Shown piece after piece: positions 1 to 6,370 of a stretch of DNA of 10,890 nucleotides. Origin of the DNA: Wenzhouxiangella sp. (GTDB taxonomy: Bacteria; Pseudomonadota; Gammaproteobacteria; Xanthomonadales; Wenzhouxiangellaceae); the NCBI GenBank assembly GCA_021767625.1, contig JAASTB010000045.1, positions 1 to 10,890 of the forward strand, given 5' to 3'. A program made the position numbers and the translations under genes. Each line of letters starts with the position of its first letter. The stretch's first letter is position 1. Below the pieces are notes generated by a model, which had not been told where the DNA came from, made no database searches, and was given only the letters and a program-made list of their open reading frames with translations.

Positions 1-1026
1 CCCGGCGTCTTCGTCACGCCGCTGCCCGACGTGGCGCTCAAGGCCGGTGATCGCATCACCACCACCGCCACGCGGGACAACCTGCGCGAGTACGCCCATC
101 TGCTCGGCGGCCGGCTGTTCTCCGGCGACGTCGAAGTCGACGACGCCCATCCGCTCGGACCCGGCGACCAGAAGATCGCCGAGGTTGCCGTCACGCCCCA
201 GTCGAGGCTAGTGGGCTCGCGCATCAGCGAGGCGCGGCTGCTGTCGCGCTACGGGCTGAGGCTGCTGGCCCTGCACCGCTACAACCGCGAGGACCAGACG
301 CGCTCGACCGGCCTGGACAACACGGTGCTGCGTTCCGGCGACGTGCTGCTGGTTCAATCCCCCAGTTCGCGGCTGAACCAGCTCAAGGAAGGCGGCGACT
401 TGCTGGTGCTCGACGGCTCGGTCAACCTGCCCAAGACCTCCAAGGCGCCAATCGCGCTGGGCATCATGGTGCTCGTCGTGGCGATCGCCGCCTTCGGCAT
501 CCTGCCGATCGCCATCAGCGCGGTGTCCGGCGTGCTGGCCATGCTGCTCACGCGCTGCCTGAACTGGAAAGAGGCGATGAACGCCCTGTCGATCCAGGTG
601 GTGATGATCATCGTCGCCTCCCTGGCCATGGGCGCGGCCCTGATGCGTACCGGGGGCGCCGACTGGATTGCGCAGATATTCCTGTCGATCAGTTTCGGCA
701 TTCCGTCCTGGGCCATCCTGGGCCTGCTCATGCTGGCCATGGCGGCTCTGACCAACGTGGTGTCCAACAACGCCGCGGCGGTGATCGGTACGCCGATCGC
801 CATCAGCCTGGCCCAGCAGTTGATGCTGCCGGCCGAGCCCTTCGTGCTAGCGGTCCTTTTCGGCTCCAACCTCAGCTTCGCCACGCCCATGGCCTACCAG
901 ACCAACCTCCTGGTGATGAACGCCGGCGGCTACAAGTTCAACGACTTCGTGCGGGTCGGGTTGCCCTTGATGCTGGTGCTATGGGTCGTGCTGACGCTGA
1001 CCTTGGCTTATGCGTATCAGATCTAG
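1..1026 (+). CDS. SLC13-type permease with RCK_C domains, C-terminal part (5' end outside window)
   Basis: Inner-membrane permease of the divalent anion:sodium symporter / SLC13-like (CitMHS/ArsB superfamily) type. The frame is open from base 1, so the GTG at 31 is an internal Val and not the start; 341 codons are present. The first ~45 residues look like the end of one RCK_C (TrkA-C) domain. Roughly nt 165-390 encode a second one (pattern of ...VTPQSRLVGSRISEARL... followed by LRSGDVLLVQ). RCK_C domains usually sit in the cytoplasmic loop between the two transporter halves. From about nt 445 there are some six hydrophobic segments. The T-N-x-x-S-N-N-A motif (nt 751-780) and a G-S-N-L-S-F-A-T-P motif (from nt 862) match the substrate/cation-binding hairpin signatures of this superfamily. 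It ends in TAG at 1024-1026. The substrate (sulfate, dicarboxylate or other) cannot be read from this half. The next gene is on the same strand but separated by repeat-like sequence, and I see no functional link to it. Confidence 0.85.
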   Translation, partial: PGVFVTPLPDVALKAGDRITTTATRDNLREYAHLLGGRLFSGDVEVDDAHPLGPGDQKIAEVAVTPQSRLVGSRISEARLLSRYGLRLLALHRYNREDQTRSTGLDNTVLRSGDVLLVQSPSSRLNQLKEGGDLLVLDGSVNLPKTSKAPIALGIMVLVVAIAAFGILPIAISAVSGVLAMLLTRCLNWKEAMNALSIQVVMIIVASLAMGAALMRTGGADWIAQIFLSISFGIPSWAILGLLMLAMAALTNVVSNNAAAVIGTPIAISLAQQLMLPAEPFVLAVLFGSNLSFATPMAYQTNLLVMNAGGYKFNDFVRVGLPLMLVLWVVLTLTLAYAYQI

Positions 1027-1034
1027 CGTTATGT

Positions 1035-1055
1035 GGTTTCGGGTTTCAGGTTTCA
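1035..1055. repeat. 7-bp tandem repeat, three copies of GGTTTCR
   Basis: Three consecutive heptamers, GGTTTCG, GGTTTCA and GGTTTCA, lie in the spacer just after the permease stop. The 7-bp period is the same as that of the unrelated-looking array at 2682-2716. Whether it belongs to a genome-wide repeat family cannot be judged from one window. Confidence 0.7.
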
Positions 1056-1098
1056 TCGGGCAGGTCCCGGATCAGGTCGGGGATGGCGCTTCGCGCCA
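1056..1098. repeat. Candidate dispersed intergenic repeat with a small hairpin
   Basis: The minus strand of this stretch would read AIPDLIRDLPDE. I recall near-identical strings recurring in spurious short ORFs of many proteobacterial genomes, which is typical of a dispersed intergenic repeat and not of a protein. It includes a perfect 6-bp inverted repeat, TGGCGC (1084-1089) and GCGCCA (1093-1098), with a 3-nt loop. The stretch lies between the permease stop and the probable start of the BtuF-like gene and probably has been mis-read as the N-terminus of that gene. Its repeat status rests on memory and on palindromic structure; no second copy is present in the window. Confidence 0.4.
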
Positions 1099-1114
1099 GT
1101 TTCCGGGGCGGGCA

Positions 1115-1960
1115 TTGGCACGCCGAGTGCTTCTCATTGTGGCCTTGGCTACGGCCTGCGCCGGTGTGACCGCAAAGGAAGTACTGCGGGTGGTGAGTCT
1201 GGCGCCGCATTTGACGGAGTTGGCCTACTCGGCGGGCGCTGGGGACAGGCTGGTGGGGGTCGTGGCCTACAGCGACTGGCCGGATGCGGCAAAGGCGCTG
1301 CCGCGGATCGGCGATGCCTTTCGGTTCGACATGGAGACGATTCTCGGGCTCGAAGCTGACCTCGCCCTGGCCTGGACGGGCGGGACGCCCAAGGCGGTGG
1401 CAGCCCGGCTGGAATCCCTGGGAATCGAGGTCTTGTGGGTCGAGACCCGGAGCCTGTCCGACATCGGCGACGCCCTGGAAAGGATCGGCCGGCGGCTCGG
1501 AGCGGAAGAGCGCGCGCAGGAGGCCGCCGGAGCATATCGGCGTGAGCTCCGCGCGTTGCGCGATCGCCACGGCGGAGATGGCGAAGCATCCATCTTCTAC
1601 CAGGTTTCGGCCCGCCCGCTCTTCACCCTGGGCCGGCCGCACGTGATCACGGAGGTATTCGCCGCCTGCGGTGCGCGCAACGCCTTCGGGGATCTCGACA
1701 TCGAAGCCGCAGCCATCGACCGGGAGGCGGTCATCGCACGAGCACCCGACCTGATCATCGCCGGCATCAACGATCCGGACACCGACCCGCTTTCTTCCTG
1801 GCGCGGCACGCGAATGGTCCGTGAGGGACGTACCCGGCTCGAGTCCGTCGACCCCGAACGTCTGGTGCGCCCCACCCCGCGAATCCTCGACGGAATCGAG
1901 CACGTCTGCGCCCTGGTCGAGGATACCGACACCGAAAGCGGCGAGGCTTCGGGCGACTGA
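1115..1960 (+). CDS. btuF: BtuF-like cobalamin-binding periplasmic protein
   Basis: Periplasmic substrate-binding protein of the helical-backbone metal-receptor type (PF01497 family, COG0614), expected to capture vitamin B12 and deliver it to a BtuC2D2 ABC importer. An RVVSLAPHLTELAYSAGA-like opening, a following YSDWP, an R-I-G...MetE-like 'L.ADLALAW.GG' stretch, SLGIEVLWV and a C-terminal R-PTPRILDG-HVCAL segment all align by eye with E. coli BtuF. The frame is open from an ATG at 1010, but that start lies inside the permease gene, and its first ~35 residues are translated repeat-like spacer with no signal-peptide character. Starting at TTG 1115 gives MARRVLLIVALATACAGVTA, a good signal peptide with an A-x-A-like cleavage site; GTG 1127 is an alternative. 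No convincing Shine-Dalgarno sequence precedes any of them. The protein ends in an acidic tail. No btuC or btuD is in the window. It converges with the DUF71 gene, which fits a B12 role. Confidence 0.85.
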   Translation: MARRVLLIVALATACAGVTAKEVLRVVSLAPHLTELAYSAGAGDRLVGVVAYSDWPDAAKALPRIGDAFRFDMETILGLEADLALAWTGGTPKAVAARLESLGIEVLWVETRSLSDIGDALERIGRRLGAEERAQEAAGAYRRELRALRDRHGGDGEASIFYQVSARPLFTLGRPHVITEVFAACGARNAFGDLDIEAAAIDREAVIARAPDLIIAGINDPDTDPLSSWRGTRMVREGRTRLESVDPERLVRPTPRILDGIEHVCALVEDTDTESGEASGD

Positions 1961-1971
1961 GCCCAGTCGCC
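1952..1971. terminator. Hairpin over the btuF stop codon, possible (bidirectional) terminator
   Basis: A perfect 8-bp stem GGCGACTG (1952-1959) / CAGTCGCC (1964-1971) with the 4-nt loop AGCC lies across the TGA at 1958-1960. A second small stem, CGGGC (1977-1981) / GCCCG (1986-1990) around TTTT, follows before the end of the convergent gene at 1992. The position between convergent genes suits transcription termination, but there is no proper T-tract after the first stem, so this is a candidate only. Confidence 0.4.
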
Positions 1972-1991
1972 GCCGGCGGGCTTTTGCCCGG

Positions 1992-2666
1992 TCAGGCTGG
2001 CTCGAGATCGAGCATCAGGTAGCGGTCGTGCGCGAGGACGCGGCGGCCCGGGACCACATCAATGGCATTTTCAAAGCCGGGCCCGTTGCAGACGAAGGTG
2101 TGAAACTCGCCGTTCTCGCCGCAGGGATGGACGCCTTCGGGCAGCCACTCCAGCAGCTCCGCGTCGAGCCTCGCCCCGAGAAAGCGTTCCGGCAGGACCT
2201 CGGTATCGATACAGGTAATCACGACCCGCCAAGGCTCGCGGATCAGCTGCCGGGCCAGTTCCCCGGTCGGGGTCTGCCATATGGGAAAGACGACCTTCCA
2301 GCCCATGCCGCGGAAACTGTCCTCGCGCCAATGACGGATCTCTTCCAGGAACAGGTCGCCGCAGGCGATTGTTTCGATGCCCAGCTGCCGGAAAGGACGC
2401 AGGCCGTCGGCCAGCCGTGTCTCGTAGGTTCTGTTGTCGCAGTTCTCGGGCAGGCCGATGACGATCAGGGGCAGGCCCAGCGCGTCGGCCTGGGCTTGCA
2501 GCAGGTTCTTCGACGTACCGTGCATCGCCACCCGCCCGTTGGTCTCGTTGACGGTGGTGACCAGCGCCTCGATCCGCCAGGCGGGATCCCGGCGCAGGGT
2601 CTCGACCATATACAGGCTGTCCTTGCCGCCGGAAGACAGGGCGACGATGGGCGTTGCCTTGCTCAT
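1992..2666 (-). CDS. DUF71/COG2102 PP-loop ATPase (Dph6-like), predicted B12-salvage enzyme
   Basis: A 224-residue ATP-pyrophosphatase of the N-type PP-loop family (ATP_bind_4, PF01902). The ATP-binding loop SSGGKDS is at residues 11-17. The signature GENGEFHTFV lies near the C-terminus, and the length is normal for a single-domain bacterial member. Archaeal and eukaryotic relatives (Dph6) amidate diphthine on elongation factor 2, a modification bacteria lack. Published comparative genomics of DUF71/COG2102 instead predicted that a bacterial subgroup works in vitamin B12 salvage, partly because of clustering with B12 uptake genes. Here it ends 31 nt from the end of a btuF-like gene in convergent orientation, which supports that reading. 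The reaction and substrate remain unassigned. The start ATG (2664-2666) is required because it precedes the PP-loop closely, but no clear Shine-Dalgarno sequence is visible (upstream CUCCCCAGCCC). It could be read through from the RND operon upstream, across the heptamer repeat. Confidence 0.85.
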   Translation of the reverse strand: MSKATPIVALSSGGKDSLYMVETLRRDPAWRIEALVTTVNETNGRVAMHGTSKNLLQAQADALGLPLIVIGLPENCDNRTYETRLADGLRPFRQLGIETIACGDLFLEEIRHWREDSFRGMGWKVVFPIWQTPTGELARQLIREPWRVVITCIDTEVLPERFLGARLDAELLEWLPEGVHPCGENGEFHTFVCNGPGFENAIDVVPGRRVLAHDRYLMLDLEPA

Positions 2667-2681
2667 GGGCTGGGGAGACTG

Positions 2682-2760
2682 TGGTCCGTGGTCCGTGGTC
2701 CGTGGTCCGTGGTCAGAGGCTACTGACCTTCTGACTACGGACTACAGACCACGGACCACC
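2682..2760. repeat. 7-bp tandem array (TGGTCCG x4) with a long inverted counterpart
   Basis: Four exact TGGTCCG units (2682-2709) plus a fifth partial unit (TGGTC, 2710-2714) are followed, after a short spacer, by four inverted degenerate heptamers: GACTACG, GACTACA, GACCACG and GACCACC (2733-2760). Bases 2688-2714 and 2733-2759 are complementary over 24 of 27 positions, and the stem can extend a few pairs inward to about 2719/2728. This fills the spacer between the RND gene end (2768) and the DUF71 start (2666). On the minus strand no T-tract follows it, so a classical intrinsic terminator is unlikely. Other roles (mRNA 3' end protection, attenuation of DUF71, slippage-prone repeat) are possible. 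Confidence 0.8.
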
Positions 2761-2767
2761 GAGGATC

Positions 2768-5233
2768 TCAGGCGGTCTTGCGCTTCTCGCGCCAGCCCAG
2801 CAGCACGCGAGCCAGGGCCGGGAGCAGGAGCATGGCGCCGATCATGTTGAAGATGAACATGAAGGCGAGCAACAGCCCCATGTCGGCCTGGAACTTCAGG
2901 TCCGAGAACAGCCAGGTGCCCACACCCACGGCCAGGGTGACGGCGGTGTAGAACACGGCACGGCCGGTCAGGCGCAGCGTGCGGTAGTAGGCGTCGTCCA
3001 GACCCACGCCGGCATCCAGAAAGCCCTTCATTCGGCTGAAGATGTAGATGCCGTAGTCGACGCCGATGCCCACGCCCAGAGCGACGACTGGCAGCGTGTT
3101 GACCTTCAGGCCGATGCCCATGAAGGCCATCAGCGAGTAGGCCAGGTAGCTGACCAGCACAAGGGGCAGGACGATGCAGAGCGTGCCGAGCACGGTGCGG
3201 AAGGTAATCAGGCAGAGCACGACGATGGCGCTGTAGACGTAGAGCAGCATCGGCGTCTGCGCCGCCGCCACTTCCTGGTTGGTCGCGGCCATGACGCCCA
3301 CGTTGCCGGTCGCCAGCCTGAACACCAGCGGGGGATGCTCACCCTCCTCGGGCCAGTTGCCGTGAGCCGCGGCGCCGCCGGGCTGGTAGCCGAGTTCCTC
3401 GATCTGGATCTCGGCCTGCAGCTCATGGGCACGCGCGACGACCCGGTCGATCGTCTCGGCCTTGTGATCCTCGGTGAAGATCATGACCGGCATGGCGCTG
3501 CAGTCGCGGTTGAGCAGGCCGCTGTCGGTCGGAATGTTCTGCGTGGTCAGCGCCAGGGCATAGCGGTCGCGCGGCAGGATCTGCCAGCGCAGGTTCCCTT
3601 CGTTCCAGCCCGCGTTGACCTGCTTGGCGACCATCGGCAGCGTGATCACGCGCTGGACGCCCTCGACGTTGCGCATGTGCCAGGCGAAGCGGTCGATCGC
3701 TTCCATGATCTGGTGTGATTCGATGCAGGCGCTCGCTTCGGTCTGAGCGATGACGCTGATCACGTCGGTGCCCAGCGAGAAACGTTCCTGGATGGCACGC
3801 GCGTCGCGGTTGTAGCGCGCATCTTCGCGAAGTTCGGGAACGCCGGCCTCGGAATCGCCGATCTGCATGTCCTGGGACTTGACCCAGGCGCCTGCGAAGA
3901 GCGCGATGCCGACGATGACGGCAACCACGGCCACGCCCCGATTCGTGAACTTGGCCATGAAGTCCCAGATGATGCTCGGCTTCTGGCTGTGCTCGTATTG
4001 CTTCTGGCGCTTTTTCTCCTCGTTGCGCAGCTTGACGTAGGAGAGCAACACCGGCAGCAGAATCAGATTCGTGAGGATGATCACGGCCACGCCGATACTG
4101 GCGGTGATCGCCAGCTCCTGGATGATCTGGATGTTGATCAACAGGATGGTCAGGAAACCGATCGTGTCGCTCAGCAGCGCGATGGCGCCCGGCGCCAGCA
4201 GGCGGGCGAATACCGCCTTGGAAGCCTCGAGACTGGACACGGGTTTGACCTGTTCCAGGGGAATGCCTTCCTGGACCAGGCCGATGGGCGAATAACCCCC
4301 GAACAGCTTTTCGGCGTTCCAGCCGCTGATCATCTGCACGCCGTGACTGACTCCGATGGCGAATATCAGGAAGGGCGTGAGGATGTTCATCGGGTCGATG
4401 CCAAAGCCCATCAGGCTCAGGATGCCGAGCTGCCAGACGACTGCGGTGACCGAGCAGACCAGCGGCAGGACGGTCAACCAGATCGAGTGCGAATAGAGCA
4501 GCAGAATGACGGCAGTAATCAGGAACGCGACGCCGAAGTACATGACCACGCCGCGGGCCCCGTCGGCCACATCGCCGACGATCTTGGCGAAACCGATGAT
4601 GCGAACGACGTGCTCCTCGTTCTCGAAACGAGAGCGGATCTCTTCGAGTTCCGCCGCGACTTGCTGGTAATCGAGTTTCTCGCCGGTCTCGGGGTTTTCC
4701 TCCATCAGGTTGACCCAGACCATGGCGCCCGAGAAGTCTTCGGCGACCAGGCGCCCGACCTCGCCGGACTTGATGATGTTCGAGCGCACGGTTTCGAGCA
4801 TTTCCGGCGTGGGCGAGAAATCGGCCGGAATGACGTTGCCGCCGGCAAACCCGTCCTCTACGACTTCGACAAAGCGAACGTTGGGCGTGAAGATGGAGCG
4901 ACCCGTCGAGCGATCAACGCCGGGCACATACAGCACGTCCTCGCTGAGCTCCTCGAATGCGCGGAAGAATTCCGGCGTGAACATGTCGCCGTCGCGATCG
5001 ACCAGGGCCACCATGACGCGGTTGGCGCCACCGAAGTTCTCCTCGTAGTCGAGGAAGGTCTGCATGTACTCGTGTTCGAGCGGCAACTGCTTCTTGAAGC
5101 CCGCGTCCACGCGCAGTTGCAGGCTGTAATACACCATTGCCGCCGTGCCGAGCACGAACAGGAGGAGAATCAGCGGCCTGATGCTGAAGACGGCGTCGGC
5201 GATACGGCGGGTCATCGTTTTCGAATCACTCAT
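2768..5233 (-). CDS. MMPL/RND-family inner-membrane transporter
   Basis: An 821-residue transporter of the RND superfamily (MMPL domain PF03176, COG1033, HAE3-like), predicted to use the proton gradient to move lipids or other hydrophobic molecules. The architecture is duplicated: TM1 about 18-37, periplasmic domain about 38-225, TM2-TM6 about 228-400, a basic cytoplasmic linker (RNEEKKRQKQ, about 403-412), TM7 about 432-451, a second periplasmic domain to about 650, then TM8-TM12. The C-terminal half has the G-x-G-x-D-Y motif with Asp726, the likely proton-relay residue. The equivalent place in the first half reads GVSHG (Ser296-His297), so only one half carries the acidic residue. The ATG overlaps the TGA of the upstream Ycf48-like gene by 8 nt (ATGAGTGA), implying translational coupling. 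No periplasmic adaptor or TolC-type gene accompanies it, unlike tripartite drug pumps. Being the last gene of the DUF1302/DUF1329/Ycf48-like operon argues for a dedicated envelope-transport role. The substrate is unknown. Confidence 0.88.
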   Translation of the reverse strand: MSDSKTMTRRIADAVFSIRPLILLLFVLGTAAMVYYSLQLRVDAGFKKQLPLEHEYMQTFLDYEENFGGANRVMVALVDRDGDMFTPEFFRAFEELSEDVLYVPGVDRSTGRSIFTPNVRFVEVVEDGFAGGNVIPADFSPTPEMLETVRSNIIKSGEVGRLVAEDFSGAMVWVNLMEENPETGEKLDYQQVAAELEEIRSRFENEEHVVRIIGFAKIVGDVADGARGVVMYFGVAFLITAVILLLYSHSIWLTVLPLVCSVTAVVWQLGILSLMGFGIDPMNILTPFLIFAIGVSHGVQMISGWNAEKLFGGYSPIGLVQEGIPLEQVKPVSSLEASKAVFARLLAPGAIALLSDTIGFLTILLINIQIIQELAITASIGVAVIILTNLILLPVLLSYVKLRNEEKKRQKQYEHSQKPSIIWDFMAKFTNRGVAVVAVIVGIALFAGAWVKSQDMQIGDSEAGVPELREDARYNRDARAIQERFSLGTDVISVIAQTEASACIESHQIMEAIDRFAWHMRNVEGVQRVITLPMVAKQVNAGWNEGNLRWQILPRDRYALALTTQNIPTDSGLLNRDCSAMPVMIFTEDHKAETIDRVVARAHELQAEIQIEELGYQPGGAAAHGNWPEEGEHPPLVFRLATGNVGVMAATNQEVAAAQTPMLLYVYSAIVVLCLITFRTVLGTLCIVLPLVLVSYLAYSLMAFMGIGLKVNTLPVVALGVGIGVDYGIYIFSRMKGFLDAGVGLDDAYYRTLRLTGRAVFYTAVTLAVGVGTWLFSDLKFQADMGLLLAFMFIFNMIGAMLLLPALARVLLGWREKRKTA

Positions 5234-6290
5234 TTTTCAGTCCATCCTCTCCGGCCAGGATCATTTCGCCGTCGCTGTTGAACGACACCGCGGCATAGTC
5301 ACTGCCCAGCCTGTCCTGTGACACGTCGAACTCGCCGGTATGCGGGTTGTAGGTCAGCACCGTGGCGCCGGCGCCGACCAGAACGGGATAGCCGTCGGGA
5401 TTGACGCTGCCACCGAGAAGGGTCGCGTTGATCCCGGTGTCGAGTTCTTGCCAGTTACTGCCGAAGTCGTTGGTCATCTGCACGTGCCCGCGCAAGCCGA
5501 AGGCCATCACGCCACCGGTGGCCGGCACCAGACCGAACATCGAGCCCGGGTACGGGAAGCGGAAGCTCTCCCAGGTTTGTCCGCCGTCTTCGCTACGGAA
5601 ACCGTAGCCGCCTTCTGCGGCGACCATCACCCGCTGGTTGTCCACGGCGAGGATGGCATTGAGATGACACTCCATGAATTCGTAGCAGCCCCGATCGAAG
5701 TCCTGGGAGGCGTCGTAGAACTGGTCGCCGGGATCCTCGCCCTGGTCCATCTCTTCTTCAGGCTCGGGCTGCTCCCATTCGATGGCCTCGGAGGTCATCA
5801 CCTCGCTCATGTGCGTGGCCGTCCACGACCGCCCGGCGTCGTCGGTCTGCATGATCAGTCCGTAAGCGCCCACTGCCATGCCGCGATTGGCATCGAAGAA
5901 GTGCACGTCGAGCAGCGGCTGCTCTGAAATGGGGCCGTCCCATAGTGGCTTGAAATGCTGGAGCGTCCAGGTCCGGCCCAGGTCGGTACTGTGAATGATG
6001 GTCGTGTCATGACCGACCGCCCAGAGCCTGCCTCCCACGAACTCCACTCGCGTGAGCGTAGCCCGCACCGGGACTTCCTCGGCCTGTTCCCATTCCTTGC
6101 CATCACTGGAAAGCAGGACATGACCGCGTGCACCCACGGCGACAAAACGCTCGCCGGCTCGGGTGACATCGAGGATCAGGGACTCGTCGGCCAGGGGGAC
6201 ACTTTCGGCAGGTGTGGGTTCGATCTCCTGCGCTTGGAGCAGAACCGGCAGGAAGAGCAGGGCCAGCGCAAACTGCTTGAATAGACTCAT
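5226..6290 (-). CDS. Exported Ycf48/BNR-repeat beta-propeller protein
   Basis: A 354-residue periplasmic protein built from beta-propeller blades with Asp-box (BNR) motifs S/T-x-D-x-G-x-T-W. Clear or near copies are at residues 61-67, 101-108, 149-156, 233-240 and 273-280. It belongs to the Ycf48/Hcf136-like group, named after a photosystem II assembly factor. Nothing photosynthetic is here, and in non-phototrophs such proteins recur next to DUF1329 and RND genes, so an assembly or scaffold role for the transporter is an inference. The chosen ATG (6288-6290) gives a signal peptide, MSLFKQFALALLFLPVLLQA, and has GGAG about 8 nt upstream. The longer in-frame start at 6347 would translate the intergenic hairpin and is rejected. 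An acidic insertion (about 171-200) separates two blades and is followed by two cysteines (Cys202, Cys208). The 3' end overlaps the RND start by 8 nt. Confidence 0.82.
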   Translation of the reverse strand: MSLFKQFALALLFLPVLLQAQEIEPTPAESVPLADESLILDVTRAGERFVAVGARGHVLLSSDGKEWEQAEEVPVRATLTRVEFVGGRLWAVGHDTTIIHSTDLGRTWTLQHFKPLWDGPISEQPLLDVHFFDANRGMAVGAYGLIMQTDDAGRSWTATHMSEVMTSEAIEWEQPEPEEEMDQGEDPGDQFYDASQDFDRGCYEFMECHLNAILAVDNQRVMVAAEGGYGFRSEDGGQTWESFRFPYPGSMFGLVPATGGVMAFGLRGHVQMTNDFGSNWQELDTGINATLLGGSVNPDGYPVLVGAGATVLTYNPHTGEFDVSQDRLGSDYAAVSFNSDGEMILAGEDGLKNE

Positions 6291-6310
6291 GGACGAAACT
6301 CCGAGACGAA

Positions 6311-6334
6311 AGGGCCGGCCAAGAGGCCGGCCCT
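6311..6334. terminator. Strong GC hairpin between the DUF1329 and Ycf48-like genes
   Basis: A perfect 10-bp stem, AGGGCCGGCC (6311-6320) / GGCCGGCCCT (6325-6334), with a 4-nt loop. Read on the minus strand it is followed by TTTCGTC, a weak U-rich tail. It lies 27 nt after the DUF1329 stop and about 20 nt before the Ycf48-like start. It may be a partial terminator/attenuator or an mRNA-stabilising element that lowers expression of the two distal genes relative to the lipase, DUF1302 and DUF1329 genes. Confidence 0.5.
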
Positions 6335-6350
6335 GCTGGATTGCCATTAC

Positions 6351-6370
6351 TCGACGCTAATCAGCGTCGA
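6351..6370. other. Hairpin over the DUF1329 stop codon
   Basis: A perfect 8-bp stem TCGACGCT (6351-6358) / AGCGTCGA (6363-6370) with a 4-nt loop; the minus-strand TGA (6361-6363) sits at the stem-loop junction. It is immediately followed on the minus strand by the 10-bp hairpin at 6311-6334, making a double stem-loop in the intergenic mRNA. Confidence 0.5.

Noticed and set aside
1992..2666. Annotation as diphthine-ammonia ligase
   Set aside because: Diphthamide occurs on archaeal and eukaryotic EF-2, and the window is clearly bacterial. The name would transfer a function that has no substrate here.
1821..2726. 301-residue plus-strand frame running through the end of btuF, the DUF71 gene and the heptamer array
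   Set aside because: It crosses two well-supported genes and ends in translated tandem repeat (WSVVRG units), so it is not a real protein.
2682..2760. Foldback considered as an intrinsic terminator of the RND operon
   Set aside because: On the transcribed strand the stem is followed by ACAGTCTCCCC with no U-tract, so the standard pattern is not met.
3989..5281. 430-residue plus-strand open frame opposite the RND gene
   Set aside because: It has no domain or membrane pattern, a His/Asp/Gln-rich shadow composition, and lies wholly over strongly supported RND coding sequence.
5226..6290. Annotation as a photosystem II stability factor
   Set aside because: Only the Asp-box propeller fold is shared. 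There is no photosynthetic context, and the neighbours are envelope-transport genes.
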